Part shown: positions 1-5,706 of the stretch, piece after piece
How the letters are laid out: the number at the start of each line of letters is the position of its first letter
Position numbering within the stretch: position 1 is the first letter of the stretch
Source of the DNA: Verrucomicrobiales bacterium
GTDB lineage: Bacteria; Verrucomicrobiota; Verrucomicrobiia; Verrucomicrobiales; SKLO01
DNA: 6,079 bases
Assembly (NCBI GenBank): GCA_007123195.1
Contig: SKLO01000650.1
Coordinates: 1-6,079 of the forward strand
Direction: 5' to 3'
The notes under the pieces: generated by a model
The model's input: only the letters and a program-made list of their open reading frames with translations
Database searches by the model: none
What the model was told of the DNA's origin: nothing
Made by a program: the position numbers and the translations under genes

Positions 1-975
1 AAAAACTGATATATTGTCTGACATTTTGTAGAGGTCGTGTTCGGTGAACTGCCGAACGCGGAGCCGGTGCCGGAACCGGACCCGCGCCTCGCCGCTGTGG
101 AATCCGCGCTCGACATGGCGGGAATCATGCCGGGCCTGGAAGGGGCTGCAATTGGGTTCTGCCTGCTCGACACCGACGGCCGGGTGTTGCTTGATCGCAA
201 CGCCCGCACCGCCCAGATCCCGGCGTCGACCCTCAAGACGCTGACCACCGCCGCCGCGCTGGACATCCTCGGCCAGGGCTTCCGCTTCGAAACCGTGCTC
301 GAACTCGCCGGTTCCCGCGGCGAAGACGATCCCGACGGCGACCGCCTCGACGGCGACCTGATCCTGCTCGGCGGTGGCGATCCCACTCTGGCCGTGTCCG
401 ACCTGGCCGCGTGGGCCGCAGAGCTTGCCGCCAACGGCGTGCGACACGTCAGCGGCCGGATCATCGGTGACGGCCGCCTGTTCGACGGCTCCGTGTTCCC
501 CGATTTCTGGGACTGGGGCGGCATCGGCAACGGCTACGGCAGCCCGGTCTCCGGCCTCAATCTCCAGCACAACCGCTTCGCCGCCACCTTCTCCAGCGGC
601 GAACAGCAGGACGAACCCGCCGGGCTGGTTCGCGTTCAACCCGAGGTGCCCGGGGTCGCCTGGTGGAACCATGTCCTCACCGGAGCGCCTGGCTCCGGCG
701 ACGGCGTCATGATTTACGGCGGTGAACGGGCCACCGTCATGCACCTGCGCGGCACCGTGCCGCCGGCGGGCGAACTCACGGTCCGGGGCGCGGTGCCGGA
801 CCCGGAGCGCTTCGCCGCCCACCACCTGCGCGAGGCGCTCGTCGCCGCCGGTTCCAATGGCTGGCTGAATGGTGAACCTCTCGTGGCAAGCCCCAGCCGA
901 GCGGCCCATCGCCGATCGATGCCATCCCTGCTCCGGGACAGGGGCCCCCGGCCCGCAGGCCGAACGGTGCCGCCG

Positions 976-1014
976 ACAGACCCGTGCCAGCACAATCAAG
1001 GCATAAGGTTCCTC
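976..1014 (-). ncRNA. Domain V-like segment of group II intron RNA, degenerate
   Basis: Beginning 15 bases after the reverse transcriptase stop, the - strand reads GAGGAACCTTATGCC, a short loop, then GCACGGGTCTGT. Intact bacterial introns at this point have a domain V hairpin beginning GAGCCG(T/G)ATGCG and closing CGTACGG(A/T)TC. Here the catalytic AGC triad appears as AAC and pairing of the two arms is imperfect. I read this as a decayed domain V. Position after the reverse transcriptase end is the strongest support; the sequence match alone would be weak. Confidence 0.42.
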
Positions 1015-1029
1015 AGGGATGCGGGTTCG

Positions 1030-1209
1030 TCACACGACGGAGTGGACGATACCGACAGGGGCCAAGAGGTGGCCCCGCAGCAGCTCGGTGAACCGTCGCC
1101 AGTTCATCGGGCTGCCGCGGTTGTGCCAACCGAGCCACTTGCACCAGAACCTTGCCACCTGCCACCGCAGCTTGCCGAGCACGCACCCCCATTCGCCGGA
1201 CCGAAAGCT
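1030..1209 (-). pseudogene. C-terminal remnant of group II intron reverse transcriptase/maturase
   Basis: The - strand encodes about 60 residues ending at a TGA stop (1030-1032). The segment includes RWQVARFWCKWLGWHNRG, then MNWRRFTELLRG and the end APVGIVHSVV. Group II intron reverse transcriptases characteristically end this way: a basic R-W-L-x-R-R-S-Q-like helix, an N-W-x-x-F-x-x-L-L segment, then P-x-P-R-I-V-H-S just before the stop. The stop therefore looks natural, and the truncation is at the N-terminal side: no palm domain or YADD catalytic motif is present in the window. The frame stays open up to 1248, but residues before about 1209 no longer resemble the family. The assignment comes from recognising the motif pattern, not from a search. 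Confidence 0.7.
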
Positions 1210-1238
1210 CTTCTTGTCCGCTCCCGTTTCAGCCGGAC

Positions 1239-3875
1239 GTGTCATCACTCAGTCCACCCCCGTTCCACCGCTGCCACCGGGATTCCCGGCCCTGGTTCGC
1301 CCGGGTGGCATTGGCGGCGGCCCTCTTGTCTGTCATGAACCTCTGGCTGCAAGCGACGGCTGCCGCCGGGGACGGTCCGGCCGGCGATCCACCCCTGGTG
1401 TTCCGCACCTTCATGCCGGCGGCGGCTCCGTCGGCGTTCGCCGTGCAATGGCCGCACCACGCGGTGGTGCTCAGCTACGACCCCCTGCGCGGCGGGGTCA
1501 ACCAGCTCTGGCGGGGGCACATCGACCTCGCGCCGACGGTGGCGGCCAAGATCAACCGGCCGGCGGCGATCGAGGGCCGGGTGCTTTACGGTGAAAGCCT
1601 GCCGCAACCACTCCGCCCCGGTGACGCGGACGCCGTGCCGGATCGACAGTTCCGCGGTTACCACCTGGATGCCGGCGGCCACGATCGACCGGGAGCGGTG
1701 GTTTTTGAGTTCGCCCTCGACGGCGTCGAGCTGCGGGAACGCCTGACCATCGAGGCCGACGGCAACCGCCTGCGGCGGCAGTTCAGTCGCGACCAACCGC
1801 AGCCGCCGCTGTGGTTCCGGGCCGAGCCGCAACGCGCCGCGCGGCTGACGATCGAGGGTGGCGTCGAGACCGCACCCGGAGTGTGGCGCTTCGACGGCCG
1901 GGAGTTCGCACTGTTGATCGACTGGGACGACGTCGGCGCACCTCCGCCGCCGGCGCCGGCTCCCCTACCGGTGCGTGCCGCCACGCCGCATGAGGCGCGG
2001 GCGGACGCCCCTCACAGCTATGAAATTCAAGAGGTGGCGCTGCCGCCGGAGATGGCGCCGGAAATCTCCGGGGTGGCGTTCACCCCCGGGGGCGCGCTGG
2101 TGGTGGTGAACCGGCACGGCGAGGTTTGGCTCAATGCCAATCCGCCGGGGCCGGAATGGCGCCGGTTTGCCGCCGGGCTGCATGAACCGCTCGGCGTGCT
2201 GGCAAGGTCCGAGCGCGAGGTCTGGGTGACCCAGCGACCGGAACTCACCCGCCTGCGCGACACCAGCGGCGATGGCGTGGCTGATCGCTACGAGACGGTG
2301 AACGAGGACTGGTCGGTGACCGACAACTGGCACGAATTCACCTTCGGCCTGCGCCAGACCGACGGCGGCGACATGGTGCTCTCGACCGGCCTGCCCGATC
2401 TGGCCGGGCCGATCAACACGCTGCACCCGCGCCACCCGCTCGACCTGCGCAACGTGCACGAAGAACGCAAGCCCTCGCCGGGGCGCTATCTGGGCTGGGT
2501 GTTGAAGGTGCGGCCGGACGGCCGGATGGAGCCGTTCGCCAGCGGTTTTCGTGCCCCGGCCGGAGTGGGGCTCAGTCCCGACGGGGACATCTTCATCACC
2601 GATCAGCAGGGTGACTACATCGCCACCAGCACGCTGGTGCATGTGCGATCGGGACGTTTTTACGGTCACCCTGCGTCCTACAAATGGCACCCCGATTACC
2701 GGGGGCCGATGACCTTGGAGCAACTGGCCGGACTGCGGACCCCTGAGGCGGTGGCGTTGCCGCACGGCTCGCTCGGGGGCAGCCCCGGGGAACCGGTCTG
2801 GGACACCACCGGCGGTGGCTTCGGCCCGTTTGCCGGCCAGGTGTTCATCGGTGACTTCACCCGCCTGATCAGCCGGGTGGCGCTGGAGCGGATCGACGGC
2901 GAGTATCAGGGCGCGGCGTTTCCGTTCATCCGCGACGCGGTCGGTCTGGAGGATATCAAGGCCAACCGTGGCTCCGACAACCTGACCATCCCCGCCGGTC
3001 GCGAGGGCCTGCGCCACTTCCGCGACGCCCCTCCGCGGGGCGGCACCCCGCTGCGCGGGGGTAACATGCGCATGGCGTTCGCTGCCGACGGCAGTCTGTA
3101 TGTGGGGCAAACCAGCCGTGGCTGGGGCCAGGGCGACGGGCTCCAACGGATCGTCTGGAGCGGGCGCACGCCGGTGGAGATCGAGAGCGTGCAGCTGACG
3201 GACACCGGCTTCCGGCTGCGATTCACCACCGCCATGGACCGCGCGCGGCTTACTGATCCCGACCACTGGCGCGTCACACGTTTCCGCTATCTTTACATGC
3301 CGCCCGGTTCGCCGCGGACTGACGAGTCCAGCGTGGTGATCACCGACCTCGAGGTCGCCGGCGACGGCCGCGAGGTGCGCCTGGTGGTGGATGGGCTGGA
3401 GCCGGGTTTCATTCATCGATTTGAGACCGAGCGGTTGTTGTCCGCCGACGGGGAGTTGATTGAGAACCCGCTGGCCTACTACACCCTCAACCGGACGCTC
3501 GACGGGCGTGTGTTCACCGGTCCGATGAGCGAGCCGCTGCTGGCGGACGCGGCCACCGGCGCCAGCCCGGGTGCCCCCGACATCGACGACGGCCGGCGGG
3601 TGTATGCCGCCTTCTGCGTCATCTGCCATCAGGTCGACGGCAGCGGCGGCCATCTGCCGGGCGCGCCCGAGTTGGCGGCGGCCGACCTGCGGACGCGTGG
3701 TGAGGATGCGCCGCTGGCCCGCGACGACACAGAGCTGGTGCGGTTCATCACCGACGGCGCGGAGGGCAAGCCGATGCCCCCGTTCGGCGGCGTGTTGCGA
3801 CCGCAAGAGGTGATCAACGTGGTGGCCTATTTGCGGGCGGAGTTCGGGGAAGGCGCCGGGGCGGAGGAGGAGTGA
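1239..3875 (+). CDS. Exported beta-propeller protein with C-terminal cytochrome c domain (PVC-type haem-binding CxxCH protein)
   Basis: The product is about 878 residues. A GTG at 1239 is proposed as start because it gives a basic n-region, a hydrophobic core (VALAAALLSV, residues 23-32) and a cleavage site after ATAAA (about residue 43); the frame opens farther upstream at 1152, but those residues overlap the intron fragment. GTG 1305 and ATG 1335 are alternatives. No clear ribosome binding site was seen. Residues about 50-233 resemble the N-terminal domain found in planctomycete/verrucomicrobial haem proteins (possibly DUF6797). A proline-rich linker (236-260) leads to a glucose/sorbosone dehydrogenase-like propeller (about 260-637), with GFRAPAGVGLSPDGDIFITDQQGDY typical of it. 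A beta-rich domain follows (640-760), then a class I cytochrome c: haem motif CVICH (C793, C796, H797) and probable distal ligand M846 in GKPMPPFGG. I infer periplasmic oxidation of a sugar or alcohol with electron transfer to the haem; the substrate is unknown. It ends at TGA. Confidence 0.85.
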   Translation: MSSLSPPPFHRCHRDSRPWFARVALAAALLSVMNLWLQATAAAGDGPAGDPPLVFRTFMPAAAPSAFAVQWPHHAVVLSYDPLRGGVNQLWRGHIDLAPTVAAKINRPAAIEGRVLYGESLPQPLRPGDADAVPDRQFRGYHLDAGGHDRPGAVVFEFALDGVELRERLTIEADGNRLRRQFSRDQPQPPLWFRAEPQRAARLTIEGGVETAPGVWRFDGREFALLIDWDDVGAPPPPAPAPLPVRAATPHEARADAPHSYEIQEVALPPEMAPEISGVAFTPGGALVVVNRHGEVWLNANPPGPEWRRFAAGLHEPLGVLARSEREVWVTQRPELTRLRDTSGDGVADRYETVNEDWSVTDNWHEFTFGLRQTDGGDMVLSTGLPDLAGPINTLHPRHPLDLRNVHEERKPSPGRYLGWVLKVRPDGRMEPFASGFRAPAGVGLSPDGDIFITDQQGDYIATSTLVHVRSGRFYGHPASYKWHPDYRGPMTLEQLAGLRTPEAVALPHGSLGGSPGEPVWDTTGGGFGPFAGQVFIGDFTRLISRVALERIDGEYQGAAFPFIRDAVGLEDIKANRGSDNLTIPAGREGLRHFRDAPPRGGTPLRGGNMRMAFAADGSLYVGQTSRGWGQGDGLQRIVWSGRTPVEIESVQLTDTGFRLRFTTAMDRARLTDPDHWRVTRFRYLYMPPGSPRTDESSVVITDLEVAGDGREVRLVVDGLEPGFIHRFETERLLSADGELIENPLAYYTLNRTLDGRVFTGPMSEPLLADAATGASPGAPDIDDGRRVYAAFCVICHQVDGSGGHLPGAPELAAADLRTRGEDAPLARDDTELVRFITDGAEGKPMPPFGGVLRPQEVINVVAYLRAEFGEGAGAEEE

Positions 3876-3896
3876 GCCTAGAAACAGAAGTTAAAC

Positions 3897-3922
3897 CACT
3901 GATGGACGGGATGGACACTGAT
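3897..3922. repeat. Short direct repeat of CACTGAT and GATGGAC units
   Basis: CACTGAT occurs at 3897-3903 and 3916-3922, and GATGGAC at 3901-3907 and 3910-3916, so two overlapping 7-base words are each used twice within 26 bases. It sits 22 bases after the cytochrome gene's stop, in the AT-rich part of the intergenic region. Similar ACxxATGGACACTGAT-type intergenic runs are, as I recall, scattered in verrucomicrobial and planctomycete genomes; whether this one belongs to such a family cannot be judged from one copy. Confidence 0.45.
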
Positions 3923-3948
3923 AATGAATGAGTTATGATTATTTCAAC

Positions 3949-3967
3949 GGTCATCCACAGGGTGACC
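3949..3967. terminator. Strong intergenic hairpin, possible transcription terminator
   Basis: GGTCATCC (3949-3956) pairs with GGGTGACC (3960-3967) around a three-base loop ACA, giving eight base pairs including one T-G wobble. It begins 73 bases after the cytochrome gene's stop codon. No run of T follows on the + strand (ACAAGACC comes next), so it is not a classic rho-independent terminator; it could instead stabilise the transcript's 3' end or be an intergenic palindrome. Confidence 0.45.
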
Positions 3968-4076
3968 ACAAGACCTTCCGTAACTCGTTCACACTTGAGA
4001 ACTTTGGTCGGCACGGCGGAGGGTCATTCCCGGTTTTAGGGTGAGCGGCGGGGGGCCGGCGAGTCAGGCCGCGCTT

Positions 4077-4130
4077 GGGAGAGGAGGAGGCGGCGGTGAT
4101 GGTGGCGGCGTTGGCGGAGGAGGAACGCCG
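4077..4130. repeat. GGN-triplet low-complexity tract
   Basis: The + strand is almost all purines and G-rich triplets here (GAGGAGGAGGCGGCGG, then GGTGGCGGCG, then GGCGGAGGAGGAA). It behaves as an imperfect GGN trinucleotide repeat. On the - strand it would encode a proline-rich run (PPPPTPPPSPPPPP), but no gene structure supports translation. Confidence 0.5.
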
Positions 4131-4497
4131 GGCGAGGCCGGGCCTCGGCCGGAGCCCGCGAGGAGGCCATGGACCGGCAGGCGGTGAAGCTGCTTTTGCC
4201 CTCGATCTTCACCGCCGCTGTCCGTCGCCGTTCCGCGTGTCCGCAATCGTCCACGCAACCAGCCGTGGCACAGCAGAGCCCTCTGCGACCCCTGCCTGGT
4301 TCGTTCATCTTTCTGGGATCAGCCGATCACCGTATCGATGACGGCACGGGTGTATGCGACTGCTCATGGGTAGCCAGGTCGATGGGTCGATGGGATGGAC
4401 GAAGGGGCTGCGCCGGTTTGAGGGTCATGGGGTTGAGATCCACCAGGCTACGACGGACGGCTGCAATCCGGCGGCGGCGGGCGCCGTTCCATGGGAC

Positions 4498-5571
4498 ATG
4501 CACGCGCTTCACGCCCCGTCCCCGCCACCCCGGCTGTCCCCGCCGCTGGTGCGCGGCATCGTTCCGACCCGGCACGCCGCCGCAGCCACCGCGGCGGCTT
4601 GGACACGCACAACTCGAAGGGTCGCCTTGACGCTCGCGCTGGTGCTGGGGGCGGCGGCGTTGCCCGCGCCGGTGGCGGCCGATGAGGCGGCGGACGCGGA
4701 CGAACCGCCACCGCGGTTGAACCGGTTCATCGAGTTGATGGAGGCGGAGCAGCCGGCGTTCGGCATCTTTTCCTCGAACCTGTCGGTCCGCACCGGCGCC
4801 TCGGTGGCGTCGAGCAACCTCGATTTTGTGATCATCGATCTGGAGCACTCGCCCTACGACGTCACCCGGCTCGAGGGTTACCTGCTCGGCATGATCAACA
4901 AGCGCGAGATCGTGACCCGGGGGCACCTGCAGCCGTCGACCGTGCCGCTGGTGCGGGTGCCGGCGGCCGGGCGCGAGCAGTTGCAATACGTCATCAAGCA
5001 GGTGCTCGATCTGGGACCGATGGGGATCGTGGTGCCGCACGTCGACACCGCCGAGGATGCACTGGCGATGGTCCGCGCCTGCCGGTTTCCCCAGTTGCGG
5101 GACGCGCCTGACTACGAGCCGACCGGTCTGCGCGGGGTCGGCTACGGCTGGGCCGCGCGCTACTGGGGCTTGACCGGGGCCGAGTATGCCCGGCGGGCCG
5201 ATCTGTGGCCGCTGGATCCTCAGGGGGAACTGGTGCTGTGGGTGATGATCGAATCCGCCGAAGCAGTGGAAAACTGCCTGGCCATCGCCGAGACCCCGGG
5301 CGTCGGCGGCCTGTTCGTCGGGCCGTCGGACCTGGCGTTCTCGCTGGGGGTGCCGCTCGGCGATCCGGAGGTCGAGGAGGCGATCGAGCGCATCGCCGAG
5401 GTGGCGCGCGAGACCGGCGTGCCGCTGGGCACTCTGTGCGGACCGGACGACGTCGAGCGACGGCTCGACCAGGGCTTCACCTTCCTGGCCGTGGGCATCG
5501 ACGGCGGCATGTCCGCACGGGTGAATGAGGCGGTGCGCATCGGCCGCCGCCATCAACGGTCGACCGACTGA
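4498..5571 (+). CDS. Exported HpcH/HpaI-type aldolase (class II, metal-dependent)
   Basis: The family cleaves 4-hydroxy-2-oxo acids to pyruvate (or a 2-oxo acid) and an aldehyde using a divalent metal; the substrate here cannot be told. With the ATG at 4498 the protein has 357 residues. Family landmarks are all present: DFVIIDLEHSPYD with E116 and H117, PLVRVP with R153, MGIVVPHVDTAEDA, VMIESAEAVEN with E252 and FVGPSDLAFSLG with D278. E252 and D278 are 26 residues apart, as are the two metal ligands of E. coli HpaI (E149, D175). H117 to R153 is about 11 residues longer than the equivalent spacing in HpaI, so there is a loop insertion. A hydrophobic segment (VALTLALVLGAAALPAPVAA, about residues 42-61) after RTTRR, followed by an acidic stretch, is a good Sec signal peptide, which is unusual for this family. 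The start is uncertain: GTG 4549 (340 residues) gives a shorter n-region, the frame opens at 4354, and no clear ribosome binding site was seen. Confidence 0.88.
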   Translation: MHALHAPSPPPRLSPPLVRGIVPTRHAAAATAAAWTRTTRRVALTLALVLGAAALPAPVAADEAADADEPPPRLNRFIELMEAEQPAFGIFSSNLSVRTGASVASSNLDFVIIDLEHSPYDVTRLEGYLLGMINKREIVTRGHLQPSTVPLVRVPAAGREQLQYVIKQVLDLGPMGIVVPHVDTAEDALAMVRACRFPQLRDAPDYEPTGLRGVGYGWAARYWGLTGAEYARRADLWPLDPQGELVLWVMIESAEAVENCLAIAETPGVGGLFVGPSDLAFSLGVPLGDPEVEEAIERIAEVARETGVPLGTLCGPDDVERRLDQGFTFLAVGIDGGMSARVNEAVRIGRRHQRSTD

Positions 5572-5577
5572 GTCGGT
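5563..5577. terminator. Perfect hairpin enclosing the aldolase stop codon
   Basis: ACCGAC (5563-5568) and GTCGGT (5572-5577) are perfect inverted repeats, and the three-base loop between them is the aldolase gene's TGA stop codon. No T run follows directly. It may help end transcription or protect the mRNA 3' end, or be coincidental. Confidence 0.35.
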
Positions 5578-5706
5578 GCGGTGGCGGCGCCGGGTCCGGC
5601 CGAAGGCAAGCCGACGACTTGACGCGGGCACCGATGGCTGTTTGGTTTTTCTCACGGTCAATTCCGAACGCCGATCGTCGGGACGGGTCGGATACCATTC
5701 ATTGCC

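Larger units (their letters stand above)
853..1209 (-). mobile_element. Degenerate 3' fragment of a group II intron
   Basis: Reading the - strand, this segment carries in order the C-terminal end of an intron-encoded reverse transcriptase (about 1209-1030), a domain V-like RNA segment (about 1014-976) and a GC-rich tail running to the dacB junction. That order matches the 3' end of a bacterial group II intron. The intron's 5' ribozyme domains and most of the reverse transcriptase are absent, so the fragment cannot splice or move on its own. The left boundary is set where dacB homology stops; the right boundary is uncertain and lies somewhere between about 1200 and 1239. The fragment is antisense to both flanking genes. 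Confidence 0.65.
37..1338 (+). pseudogene. dacB: Truncated D-alanyl-D-alanine carboxypeptidase/endopeptidase (PBP4/DacB family), chimeric 3' end
   Basis: Enzymes of this family (peptidase S13, penicillin-binding protein 4) trim or cleave peptidoglycan peptides in the periplasm. Residues about 20-272 look like the family: the active-site SxxK motif is STLK at 64-67 inside PASTLKTLTTAAAL, followed by LLGGGDPTL (110-118) and SPVSGLNLQHN (169-179). Homology stops at VAAG (residue 272, base 852), just where the family would continue toward its SxN and KTG motifs; neither is present. The remaining frame to base 1338 is arginine/proline-rich and is antisense to a group II intron remnant. The N-terminus also looks incomplete: family members normally have a signal peptide, none is encoded here, and in-frame stops lie at bases 7-9 and 19-21. 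The start used is a GTG at 37 with GAGGT only one base upstream, too close for a normal ribosome binding site. I infer a non-functional gene. Family call is confident; the exact start and breakpoint are not. Confidence 0.8.
3876..4497. other. Intergenic region without a convincing gene
   Basis: This 620-base stretch lies between two + strand genes. Bases about 3880-4000 are much richer in A and T than the rest of the window and contain a short direct repeat and a strong hairpin. From about 4070 the DNA is again GC-rich. Several short overlapping frames exist on both strands (for example 4036-4308 on - and 4075-4341 on +), but their translations are low-complexity, rich in arginine, proline or glycine, and show no family motif. 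I do not consider any of them a gene. The second gene's promoter should lie here, but I could not pick a convincing -35/-10 pair. Confidence 0.6.

Noticed and set aside
1965..3806. 613-codon open frame on the - strand opposite the propeller-cytochrome gene
   Set aside because: The translation is histidine/arginine/valine-rich with no recognisable motif, while the + strand frame has a clear domain order including CVICH. Long antisense frames are expected in GC-rich coding DNA.
4036..4341. Small genes on either strand in the intergenic region
   Set aside because: The overlapping short frames give only low-complexity arginine, proline or glycine-rich translations with no ribosome binding site or family motif; they arise from the GGN tract and high GC.
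4425..4460. tRNA T-arm-like sequence (GGGGTTGAGATCCACC)
   Set aside because: The loop does not match the TTCRANN pattern, and no acceptor, D or anticodon arms could be placed around it.
5646..5650. Five-T run as part of a rho-independent terminator for the aldolase gene
   Set aside because: No stable GC stem directly precedes the T run; only weak three-pair stems can be drawn.
4327..5661. 444-codon open frame on the - strand opposite the aldolase gene
   Set aside because: Low-complexity, arginine/histidine-rich translation; the + strand carries the conserved HpcH/HpaI motifs, so this is a shadow.
5619..5700. TTGACG (5619-5624) as the -35 box of a promoter for the lipoprotein gene
   Set aside because: No acceptable -10 hexamer lies about 17 bases downstream, and the spacing to the start codon is long. 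Not supportable as a promoter.
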